This document shows positions 12,061 through 22,057 of a DNA stretch of 64,000 nucleotides, in pieces. Position 1 is the stretch's first letter. Each line of letters starts with the position of its first letter. The position numbers and the translations under genes were made by a program. Source of the DNA: Halocaridina rubra (taxonomy: Eukaryota > Arthropoda > Malacostraca > Decapoda > Atyidae); NCBI GenBank assembly GCA_037179515.1, contig JAXCGZ010003847.1, positions 101,576 to 165,575 of the forward strand. The letters are read 5' to 3'. Below the pieces are notes generated by a model, which was not told where the DNA came from, searched no databases, and saw only the letters and a list, made by a program, of their open reading frames with translations.

Positions 12061-15000
12061 GCTGTGTGTGTGATTACCTAATTGTGATTACCTAATTGTG
12101 TTTACGGGAAAGAGCCCAAAGTTCGTATCTTCCCTTCTCCTGATCGGTTCCATTTTAGACTTAGTGATACTTATCATACCTGTCCTTAAAACTATGCATT
12201 GAGATAGCATTAACTACCTCCTCGCTTAGCCAATTCCAATTATCAACTACTCTTACACTGAAAAAGTATTTCCTTACATCCTGCAAAGAAGTTTTCTTAC
12301 GAAGCTTAAAACTATGACCTCTAGTTCTAGAGCCAGCCATATCAAAATATCCATCCCTATCCACTCTATCATAACCATGAAGGAATTTAAAGACTGTCAC
12401 CATATCCCCCCTCACTCTTCTAGCTTCGAGTGATGGTAAGTCTAATTCCCTCAGCCTCTCATCATAACTGAGATTGCGTATTTCTGGCACCAGTTTCGTG
12501 GCATGTCTTTGAACTTTTTCAAGCTTAGCTATGTGCTTTTTCAAGTGCGGATTTCAAAAGGGGGCTGCATATTCGAGTTTTGGCCTCACATAGGTTACAT
12601 AAATATTTCTGAACATTTCCTTGCCCATGTGCCTGAAGGCTACCCTTAAATTTGATAAGAATGCATATGCTGCCCTTACTATGCAATTTATATGTATTTC
12701 TGGAGACAAATCTGCCAGTATGTTTACTCCTAGATCTCTCTCATTTTCTGTTTCTTGAAGTTGTACTCCAGCCACCGAGTAGTCAAGCTTGGGCCTTCTT
12801 GCACTTGTACCCATTCTCATTACCTTACATTTTGAAGTATTGAATTTCATTAGCCACTTTTCTGACCACTCATGCAGATTATTTAGATCCTCCTGAAGTT
12901 CTCTACCATTGTTCTCGTTTATTACTTTCTTCACAATCTTTGCATCATCTGCAAACATATTCATGAATGAATTTACAGACTCTGGTAGGTCATTTACATA
13001 TACAAGGAACAAAAGTGGCCCTAAAACTGAACCCTGTGGAACTCCACTACTAACTCTTCTCCATTCAGACACTGACTGTCTAACTCTAACCCTCTGTTCC
13101 CTTCCTTCTAAGTAAGTTTTTATCCATTCCAAAACATTTCCACCTATTCTAGCCATTGATTGCAGCTTCCTAATAAGTCTCCCATGTGGAACAGTGTCAA
13201 ACGCTTTCTGGAAGTCTAGGAATATGCAATCTGCCCAGCCCTCTCTTTCCTGTAAGATTTGGCTTACCTCATCATAAAATTTTTAATAAGTTTGTTACTG
13301 TTGATCTACCTTCTCTGAAGCCATGTTGCCTCACTGACAAAAAGATGAAGGATTCCAAGTGAAGAGAGATATGTTTCCTTAGTAGTTTCTCCATAACTTT
13401 GCAAACTATGCTGGTCAAGGAAACTGGTCTGTAGCTCAGAGCCATATCCCTCCTTCCCTTTTTGAAGATAGGTATCACATTTGCTTGTTTCCAGCATCTT
13501 GGAATCTCCCCCGACTCCAGTGACTCCTTAAATATGATACATAGTGCCACTGATATTGTGTTTACGCATTTTTTAAGCACATGAGGGGATATGTCATCAG
13601 GACCTGTAGCATTATGAACATCTAAATCCATCAGCGCTTTGCATACCTCTGTGGCTGTAAGGTTGATGTTCTCTAATACCGGCCCTTGAGCTTCTATCAC
13701 TGCAATCTGAGGGGGTGGGGTATTTTCTACTGTAAATACTGACTGAAACTCCTTGTTCAATTCTTTGCAGATCTCTTCATCCGTCTCAGTGATGCTTCCA
13801 TCCGCTCTCTTTAGCCTTAAAACCTGTTCTTTTACCTTCAGTTTTCCTCTGATAAAGCTGTGGAAAACTTGGGATTTTCTTTAGCCTTCCTGGTGATGTC
13901 CCTCTCATAGTCTCTCTCTGCCTCTCTCCTTTTACTTAGGTAGTCATTTCTTGCTCTTTTGTAGGTTTGCCAGGCATTTATGTTTTTTCTCCTCCTATGC
14001 CTTTTCCAGCATTTGTCTCTCCACTCCTTAACTCTTTTACACCCATTATCGAACCATTTCTCTCTGGCATGAATTACACCTACTTTGGTGACAGGTATGC
14101 AGCAATCTACTATCTTCCCATATTTCTCACAAAAGATGTCATACATTTCTTGTACAGATTTGTTGTAAAATAAGGTTCTCCAGTCAATAACTGCAAAAAG
14201 CTCATTCATTTTGATGTAATCTCCTTTCCGATAGTTCCTCCTCATGTCCTCAGTGCCTCTACTCTCAGGCAGAATATCTTCAATGATATACTCCATCAAC
14301 AACACACAGTGGTCACTATTTCCAATTGGTGGTTCATACTCAATTTTTTCAATATCCAACACATTATCTGTGAACACTAGATCAAGTAGTGATGGCTCAT
14401 CCCCACCCCTGGCCCTCGTTGGTTCCATTAATCTTGCCCCGAATGAGTCCTCACCACTGTGTGGGTCAAGATTTATCCAATCTATCTCTTTATGATTAAA
14501 GACTCCCATAATCAAAATCCTACATTATTTTCCCGTGCCATGTTAACAACTGAGTTTATGACTTCAATAGTACCTATATGACTATCCTCATAAACTTCAA
14601 GCCTATTTTGGTTCCTTGGTGGGTTGTATACAACAGTTATTATAATGCTCTCTGACCCAGTATTTATGTGAGCAACAAGAAATTCCTTGAACTCACTTTC
14701 TAGAGCCAAGTTTATTTCTTCAACTTGAATCCTTTCACTTCTAAACAGTGCTATCCCTCCACCAGTCCTCTCAGATCTTTCAACCCTTAGTATTCTGAAG
14801 CCCTTAGGAAAAACTGTGACACTGTTTATGTCCTCACTCAACTTAGTCTCTGTAATTGCTACTATATCTGCCTTACTGTTGTGAATCCTATCTTTTAATT
14901 CTACTGCCTTACCAGCTAATCCATCAGCATTTGTGTATAACAATCTTAATGAGGCCCCATCCCCTGATCTTCTGTCATTATCTTCTTTATCTCCCCTTTG

Positions 15001-15124
15001 TCTGGAAGAACTCTGTAACGAAAATTTTTCTTCTCTTCTTCATTTCTTTCATCATTTAACCTTCTTGCCTCTTGCAAAAAGTTTTTGATCTTTCCCATCT
15101 CTTCCTGTGTTCTGTATCGTCTAA
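12061..15124 (-). mobile_element. CR1-4: CR1-like LINE truncated inside ORF1
   Basis: The 3' tail begins near 12061 with two AATTAGGTAATCAC-type repeats (minus sense). ORF2 spans 12161-14943 and about 180 bp of ORF1 remains before an abrupt junction with the tail of CR1-5 at 15124. It lacks the 324-bp duplication and resembles CR1-8, 9, 11 and 12 more than CR1-2 and 3, so it is an independent copy. Confidence 0.85.
12161..14943 (-). pseudogene. CR1-4 ORF2, broken
   Basis: It is readable in five pieces (14512-14943, 13838-14515, 13272-13760, 12554-13156, 12161-12544). The endonuclease has a one-base-type frameshift after NMAREN (near 14515) and an in-frame loss of about 14 codons near 14428, between SFGAR and MEPTRARGG. 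Further shifts lie near 13865 and 13280. TGA at 12554-12556 replaces Trp in PFWNPH. RT motifs FKKGRRD, QHGFREGRSTV, GVPQGSVLGPLLF and FADDAKI are present. Confidence 0.83.
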
Positions 15125-15448
15125 TGTGTGATTACCTAATTGATTACCTAATTGTGTTTACGGGAAAGAGCCCAAAGCTCGTATCTTCCCGTCTCCTGAT
15201 CAGTTCCATTTTAGACTTAGTGATACTTATCGTACCTGTCCTTAAAACTATGGATTGAGATAGCATTAACTACCTCCTCGCTTAGCGAATTCCAATTATC
15301 AACTACTCTTACACTGAAAAAGTATTTCCTTACATCCTGCAAAAAACTTTTCTTACAAAGCTTCAAACTATGACCTCTAGTTCTAGAGCCAGCCATATCG
15401 AAATATCGATCCCTATCCACTCTATCATAACCATGAAGGAATTTAAAG

Positions 15449-15452
<4 letters not shown>
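15125..15452 (-). mobile_element. CR1-5: 3' fragment of CR1-like LINE
   Basis: Only the 3' tail, the 3' hairpin and the last ~70 codons of ORF2 (15217-15420) remain. It is 5'-truncated exactly where a (TG)n tract starts. Its tail is joined head-to-tail to the truncated CR1-4. Confidence 0.85.

Positions 15453-15507
<55 letters not shown>
15453..15507. repeat. (TG)n microsatellite between two CR1 copies
   Basis: A near-perfect TG dinucleotide tract of about 55 bp. It separates the truncated 5' edge of CR1-5 from the 3' tail of CR1-6, consistent with both insertions having used a TG/CA tract. Confidence 0.97.
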
Positions 15508-15509
<2 letters not shown>

Positions 15510-15582
15510 TTACCTAATTGTGTTTACGGGAAAGAGCCCAAAGCTCGTATCTTCCCGTCTCCTCGTCGGTTCCATTTTATAC

Positions 15583-18403
15583 TTAGTGATACTTATCATA
15601 CGTGTCCTTAAAACTATGGACTGAGATAGCATTAACTTCCTCCTCGCTTAGCAAATTACAATTATCAACTACTCTTACACTGAAAAAGTATTTCCTTACA
15701 TCCTGCAAAAAACTTTTCTTACAAAGCTTCAAACTATGACCTCTAGTTCTAGAGCGAGCTATATCGAAATATCGATCCCTATCCACTCTATCATAACCAT
15801 GAAGGAATTTAAAGACTGTCACCATATCCCCCCTCAATCTTCCAGCTTCCAGTGATGGTAATTCTAATTCCCTCAGCCTCTCATCATAACTGAGATTGCA
15901 TATTTCTGGCACCAGTTTGTGGCATGTCTTTGAACTTTTTCAAGCTTGGCTATGTGCTTTTTCAAGTGTGGATTCCAAAAGGGGGCTGCATATTCGAGTT
16001 TTAGCCTCATTTAGGTTACATAAATATTTCTGAACATTTCCTTGTCCATGTGCCTGAAGGCTATCCTTACATTTGATAAGAATGCATATGCTGCCCTTAC
16101 TATGCCATTTATATGTATTTCTGGAGACAAATCTGCCAGTATGTTTACTCCTAGATCTCTCTCATTTTCTGTTTCTTGAAGTTGTACTCCAGCCACCAAG
16201 TAGTCAAGCTTGGGCCTTCTTGCACTTGTACCCATTCTTATTACCTTACATTTTGAAGTATTGAATTTCATTAGCCAATTTTCTGACCACTAATGCAGAC
16301 TATTTAGATCTTCCTGAAGTTCTCTACCATTGTTCTCGTTTTTTACTTTCTTCACAATCTTTGCATCATCTGCAAACATATTCATGAATGAATTTACAGA
16401 CTCTGGTAGTTCATTTACATATACAAGGAAAAAAAGTTGCCCTTAAACTGAATCTGTGGAACTCCACTACTAACTCTTCTCCATTCAGACACTGAGTGCC
16501 TTACTCTAACCCTCTGTTCCCTTCCTTCTAAGTAAGTTTTTATCCATTCCAAGATATTTCCACCTATTCCAGCCATTGTTTGCAGCTTCCTAATAAGTCT
16601 CCCATGTGGAACAGTGTCAAGCGCTTTCTGGAAGTCTAGGAATATGCAGTCTGCCCAGCCCTCTCTTTCCTGGAAGATTCGGCTTACCTCATCATAAAAT
16701 TCTAATAAGTTTGTTACAGTTGATCTACCTTCTCTGAAGCCATGTTGCCTCACTGACAAAAAGTTGAAGGATTCCAAGTGAAGAGACATATGTTTCATTA
16801 GTAGTTTCTCCATAACTTTGCAAACTATGCTGGTCAAGGAAACTGGTCTATTGTTCAGAGCCGTATCCCTCCTTCCCTTTTTGAAGATATGTATCACATT
16901 TGCTTGTTTCCAGCATCTTGGAATCTCCCCTGACTCCAGTGACTTTTTAAATATGATACTTAGTGCCACTGATATTGACTTTGCACATTTTTTAAGCACA
17001 TGAGGGGATATGTCATCAGGACCTGTGGCTTTATGAACATCTAAATCCATCATCGCTTTGCATACCTCTGTGGCTGTAAGGTTGATGTTCTCTAATACCG
17101 GCCCTTGAGCTTCTATGTCTGCAATCTGAGGGGGTGGGGTATTTTCCACTGTAAATACTGACTGAAACTCCTTGTTCAATTCTTTGCAGATCTCTTCATC
17201 CGTCTCAGTGATGCTTCCATCCGCTCTCTTTAGCCTTAAAACCTGTTCTTTTACCTTCAGTTTTCCTCTGATAAAGCTGTGGAAAAGCTTGGGATTTTCT
17301 TTAGCCTTCCTGGTGATGTCCCTCTCATAGTCTCTCTCTGCCTCTCTCCTTTTACTTAGGTATTCATTTCTTGCTCTTTTGTAGGCTTGCCAGGCATTTA
17401 TGTTTTTTCTCCTCCTATACCTTTTCCAGCATTTGTCTCTCCACTCCTTAGCTCTTTTACACTCATTATCGAACCATTTCTCTCTGGCATGAATTACACC
17501 TACTTTGGTGACAGGTATGCAGCAATCTACTAACTTCCCATATTTCTCACAAAAGATGTCATACATTTCTTGTACAGATTTGTTGTAAAATAAGGTTCTC
17601 CAGTCAATAACTGCAAAAAGCTCATTCATTTTGATGTAATCTCCTTTCGGATAGTTCCTCCTCATGTCCTCAGTGCCTCTACTCTCAGGCAGAATATCTT
17701 CAATGACATACTCCATCAACAACACACAGTGATCACTCTTTCCAATTGGTGGTTCATACTCAATTTTTTCAATATCCAACGCATTATATGTGAATACTAG
17801 ATCAAGTAGTGATGGCTCATCCCCACCCCTGGCCCTCGTTGGTTCCATTACATATTGGTGTAGGAAATTCCCTTGTATGCAATCTAGGAATCTTGCCCCG
17901 AATGAGTCCTCACCACTGTGTGGGTCAAGATTTATCCAATCTATCTCTTTATGATTAAAGCCTCCCATAATCAAAATCCTACATTTTCTCTCCCGTGCCA
18001 TAGTAACAACTGAGTTTATGACTTCAACAGTACCTATATGACTTTCCTCATAAACTTCTAGCCTATTCTGGTTCCTTGGTGGGTTATATACAACAGTTAT
18101 TATAATGCTCTCTGACCCAGTATTTATGCGAGCAACAAGAAATTCCTTGAACTCACTTTCTATAGCCAAGTTTATTTCTTCAACTTGAATTCTTTCACTT
18201 CTAAACAGTGCTATCCCTCCACCAGTCCTCTCAGATCTCTCGACCCTTAATATTCTGAAGCCCTTAGGGAAACCTGTGACACTGTTTATGTCCTCACTCA
18301 ACTTAGTCTCTGTAATTGCTACTATATCTGCCTTACTGTTGTGAATCCTTTCTTTTAATTCTACTGCCTTACCAGCTACTCCATCAGCTTTTGTGTATAA
18401 CAA
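15583..18403 (-). pseudogene. CR1-6 ORF2: nearly intact endonuclease + RT, frameshifted after motif B
   Basis: A 662-codon open stretch (16415-18403) covers the whole APE endonuclease and the RT through motif A and the start of GVPQ. Small deletions near 16430-16450 then shift the frame just before the catalytic FADD box. The remainder is readable in 16011-16271 and 15583-15912. No ATG precedes the endonuclease in this frame; the first codons are TTG TTA TAC. Motifs: LLYTKADGVAGK, ETKLSED, KSDHCVLLMEY, ATGPDDISPH, FLDFQKALDTVPHG. Confidence 0.88.
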
Positions 18404-18405
18404 TC

Positions 18406-19483
18406 TTAATAAGGCCCCATCCCCTGATCTTCTGTCATTATCTTCTTTATCTCCCCTTTGTCTGGAGGAACTCTGAAATGAATATCTTTCTTCTCTTCTT
18501 TATTTCTTTCCTCATTTAACCTTCTTGCCTCTTCCAACAAGTTTTTGATCTTTACCATCTCTTCCTGTGTTCTTTATCGTCTAATAAACACTTCCTTGAA
18601 TTCTTCTAGGTCTTTTAGACTTTTTTCTCAACAATATTTCCCTACATGTTTCCTCTCTCTCAAAGGTTACTTTTGTTGGTCTCTGCTTTCCTTCCCTAGA
18701 ATATTTGCCTAGTTGGTGTATGTTTACAATATCCTAAGGACCACAAATTACTCCAAGTTTTCTTATCAGGTCTACAACCCTAGCTTTATTTTCTTCAAGT
18801 CTCCCCTGCCATGTTGGCTCCTGGGATTCACTTATGCCTGAGAATACCACTGTCCTCTCTTTATCAAGTGCCTGTATGAAGAGTGGGTTTGCCCTTTTCA
18901 TCACAACGTCTTTCATTTTGTCGATTACTGTCTCTTTATAGTCAACTGTTTGTATGTTTCCCAGTGCCACCACCTTTACAGCCTCTTTTACTGCCACATT
19001 CCTCTTTAGTGCATCAGCAAAGGAAGTTTTCATGGCATCATTTTCCATATTCAGCTCCTGGAACTCTTTTTTAAACTGTTCAATGCTTTCCTTAATATGG
19101 ACATTCCAAGCTGCAATCTCGTCTCTCTAAGAGGAGAGCAGTGAACTAACATCTAATTCATTTAGGTTGTCATTCAGCTGTTTGTTTTTATCTTCTTGTT
19201 TAGAAATTCTAGTTTCTAGTTCACTCTTTTACCCTTCCAGCTTCTTTATTCTTTTTTCTAGTTCCTTTCTCTCCTGCCCTTGTGCTTTATTTGCTTCCTC
19301 CAAAGATCTTATTTGCTCTCTGAGTGTTTCATTCTCTTTCATTTCTCCATCCATATTCCGAATTTTATCATCTAGGCTTATAACCATTTCCTCTAAATTC
19401 TTGATTTTCTGTTTAAGTCTCCTGATGGCTACCCCTCCTACCGACCCATGGATGGGAGAGGTTTGGGACAGAGATGGCATCAT
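18406..19483 (-). pseudogene. CR1-6 ORF1, broken
   Basis: It starts MMPSLSQTSPIHGS at 19483; the coiled coil is read to 19229 (stop TAA near 19229). A frameshifting change near 19128 (CTCTAAGAGG) and a premature stop at 18734 (near VICGP) follow. The 3' end keeps the long form of the ORF1/ORF2 overlap and would end with a TAA at 18406-18408, one to two codons past the ORF2 opening. Confidence 0.78.
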
Positions 19484-20397
19484 TTTTATGTTCTCCCTCT
19501 CACAGAATATAGAAAGAAGACGAGAAAGAGGAAACAAAAAAGAGAAAAACTTTTAATTAAGCTTCACACCGAATTTTTATATCTCCATATAAGTGCTATT
19601 TAGTGACTCAGTTTATCTCTTTTCTGGTAACACACATCTTAACTTAAAAACTTGACCATGGTAATTTAAGGATAAAAAGAAAAAGAAAAAAAAATGCAAC
19701 AAAACAAAAGTCAAACCTGAAGGAAAAATTCGAACCTGTGTCTGAGGTGGCACCCACCTGTTTCTGCTATATATTCTTCCTAACTGATAAACTCACTTGC
19801 TAACCAAGATATGTTATCACAGGATTAGACTTTACATTTAACTCAATATATATACAAAATAAAACCAAAATAGTAAAAGAGAAAGCTAAAAGAAAAGCAA
19901 AAAAAAATGAAGAAAATAAGACAGCTGTACTACTTGGCAACTTAACTCAGTACTGTTGACAGGTGGATATTTTTTTTTTTTACTTATTCAATTATTTCGT
20001 GTATCAAACTAACTAACAAGTTAATATAAATGGGAAGGATACTGATTTTAACAATATATGGAACCACAGGATCAGGTAAACGGCTTAAGAGCTTTCCCCA
20101 GTTTACACAAAAAATTAGGTAATGTGATGTGATGGCTTCACCTCTGGCAACTCTTCTAAATTTCCTTCAAGGCAGAACTGGACGGCAGCTTCTCTCTCCC
20201 CTCACGAAAAATGTTCTCAATTTTTTTTCCTTTAATATTTTGGACAGTCTCGTCATACAACAAATATAAGTTTTGTACTCACAATACTCTGCAGGATTTC
20301 AGATTTAGGGAAATTATGGTAAAGTTTTCCACTAAGCACTTAGTCACTCGAAACAAGTAAAAATTTAAGAGGAGCAGTTCCGTGTGTATATGAGTAT

Positions 20398-20765
20398 GTG
20401 TGTGATTACCTAATTGTGATTACCTAATTGTGTTTACGGGAAAGAGCCCAAAGCTCGTATCTTCCCGTCTCCTCATCGGTTCCATTTTTAGACTTAGTGA
20501 TACTTATCATACCTGTCCTTAAAACTATGGATTGAGATAGCATTAACTACCTCCTCGCTTAGCGAATTCCAATTATCAACTACTCTTACACTGAAAAAGT
20601 ATTTCCTTACATCCTGCAAACAAGTTTTCTTACGAAGCTTCAAACTATGACCTCTAGTTCTAGAGCCAGCCATATAGAAATATCGATCCCTATCCACTCT
20701 ATCATAACCATGAAGGAATTTAAAGACTGTCACCATATCCCCCCTTACTCTTCTAGCTTCGAGTG

Positions 20766-20766
<1 letters not shown>
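20398..20766 (-). mobile_element. CR1-7: 3' fragment of CR1-like LINE
   Basis: Tail, hairpin and the last ~90 codons of ORF2 (20494-20766), 5'-truncated directly into (TG)20. Flanked on its 3' side by TGTGTGTG and on its 5' side by (TG)n, it looks like an insertion into a TG/CA microsatellite. Confidence 0.85.

Positions 20767-20806
<40 letters not shown>
20767..20806. repeat. (TG)20 microsatellite
   Basis: A perfect 40-bp TG tract that abuts the truncated edge of CR1-7. Any apparent open frame here encodes only alternating His-Thr and is not a gene. Confidence 0.98.
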
Positions 20807-20810
<4 letters not shown>

Positions 20811-20846
20811 GCAAGAATTATAAGTATTGCATTGTAGTTTGCATAC

Positions 20847-21016
20847 CTGACATCATCATCAAAACAGATGTACTTATTTCCATCAATGCGGCATTTGTGA
20901 CATTCTCTGCAGCTAATTCCACCTCCTAAGTTCGTTAGACGACGGCAAGTTGTTGTTGGAGTTTCCAGCAGCTCTTGCAATTTGCTTGGATTCCATACTG
21001 GATGTTCTGTGTCATC
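20847..21016 (-). CDS. Single host-gene exon with Cys-rich motif (identity uncertain)
   Basis: On the minus strand a polypyrimidine tract and AG (21018-21017) precede GATGAC, and the exon ends at a consensus-like donor CAG|GTATGC (20846-20841). The 170-bp exon begins in phase 0, ends with two bases of a split codon, and encodes 56 residues without a stop, from DDTEHPVWNPSKLQ to YICFDDDV. The second half is Cys-rich (TTTCRRLTNLGGGISC, then CRECHKCRIDGNKYIC). The CRRL..GG...DG.K.ICxDDDV pattern reminds me of the N-terminal part of METTL24-like methyltransferase-domain proteins of invertebrates, but this is recall, not a search. No other exon of the gene is recognisable in the window; neighbours would lie far away across repeat-filled introns. 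Confidence 0.5.
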
Positions 21017-21490
21017 CTGAAAAGAAGGTGGAAAAAGCATATGGTTGAGATTTCGTCTTGGATATCAATGTCATCATGGAAGAAGTACAGACAGGTTCCT
21101 GGACTAATAAATAGCAGGCATTCCATTCTGGATAATAAGTATCATCCTGGAAAGAATGATAGGTGAGTTTATGGACTAATAAATGATTGGGATTCCATTC
21201 TGGATGAGCGATGTCATCCTTGAATGTATAGACATGGGTTTGTGGACTTATGATTGGCTGGGATTACATTCTGGATAATTGACGACATCCATGAGAGAAT
21301 GCAAAACGAATTCATGGACTTATAAATGGATGGGATTATTTGTTTGATGGCTGTCATCCTGAAGGGATTAGCAAACATGTTCATGGGCTTAAGTTTAGTT
21401 AAAATTCCAATGTCAATGTTCTATGTCTTCTTAGATGGGAAAGGAAAGGGTTCAAGCTTTTTTAATGGCTGTAATTCCATTCTCTAAAAT
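20985..21490 (-). repeat. Degenerate ~71-bp minisatellite carrying copies of the exon's 5' edge
   Basis: Related units recur near 20991, 21056, 21121, 21193, 21263, 21336, 21405 and 21476. On the minus strand a typical unit reads TTTCCAG, GATGAYAY, CATCCAGAATGGAATCCC, CATTTATTAGTCCATG. The first unit (20985-21018) is the 5' end of the real exon. The array resumes after the MITE (21800-21892). Units are diverged from one another, so the array is old. Confidence 0.75.
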
Positions 21491-21799
21491 TCAGGGGCTC
21501 TCAAACTTTTCCCTTTTGTACTCCCCGAGCTATAAAATCATCTACCCGAACCTCAATTTATTTGAGACCGAATATGGAGTTGCAATATAGTAAGACTAAT
21601 TCAATATACATTGATACTGCAATGAATATCAAAAATTATTCTAAATTTTCATAACTTGATTAAGTAGTAGCATCGACAACACAAGCAATTTAGAAAAAAT
21701 TCTGCTTAAAATACTTTTTTTCATGAGCAATCTAAGTACCCCTAGAAAACTTCCTGCTAACCCCTGGGGGTTCGCGGATCTCGATTTGAGAACCCCTGG
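21491..21799. mobile_element. hAT-like MITE inserted in the minisatellite
   Basis: About 309 bp bounded by imperfect terminal inverted repeats: CAGGGGCTCTCAAA at the left end (from 21492) and TTTGAGAACCCCTG at the right (to 21798). That CAGGGG..TCTCAAA terminus is typical of hAT-superfamily non-autonomous elements. Flanking octamers TCTAAAAT (21483-21490) and TCTACATT (21800-21807) match at 6 of 8 positions, fitting a decayed 8-bp target duplication. No transposase is encoded. Confidence 0.65.
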
Positions 21800-21892
21800 T
21801 CTACATTCTGCGTCAGTCTTCAAGGAGTAAAATGCAGGGCCAAGACCCAAGAAGTGACTGGAATTCCATCCTAGGCATCTGTCATTATGAAA
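21800..21892 (-). repeat. Continuation of the ~71-bp minisatellite beyond the MITE
   Basis: The stretch from ATTCTGCGTCAG to CATCTGTCATTATG resembles one to two further degenerate units. I see nothing recognisable in 21893-22016 apart from AT-rich sequence. Confidence 0.5.
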
Positions 21893-22016
21893 GAAAAAAT
21901 TATTATTATTGAACTTGCAAATAATTGGATTGGCATGTATGATGAAAGCTTGAATAATTACCTCTTAGTTTGAAGTTTTTTGTATCCTTCTAATTTCAGC
22001 TGCATAAGTCTTGAAG

Positions 22017-22054
22017 TACATACATACATACATACATACATATATACATGCATA
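22017..22054. repeat. (TACA)n microsatellite at the 5' junction of CR1-8
   Basis: TACA/TATA repeats of about 38 bp directly precede the truncated 5' edge of the plus-strand CR1-8. Confidence 0.9.
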
Positions 22055-22057
22055 CAG

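Larger units (their letters stand above)
15508..20387 (-). mobile_element. CR1-6: full-length CR1-like LINE
   Basis: Tail near 15508, ORF2 15583-18403, ORF1 18406-19483, 5'UTR 19484-20387. The 5' end (AGTTCCGTGTGT, plus strand) stops at the same base pattern as CR1-11, so this is probably the true 5' terminus. Ten or so unrelated bases separate it from the tail of CR1-7. The 5'UTR contains a tRNA-like segment (about 19720-19810) and no ORF. Confidence 0.85.

Noticed and set aside
1..20766. Telomeric location, because of the head-to-tail LINEs and TTAGG in the CR1 tail
   Set aside because: TTAGG occurs only once per tail repeat, never as a (TTAGG)n run, and the same CR1 copies are interspersed with an internal gene exon.
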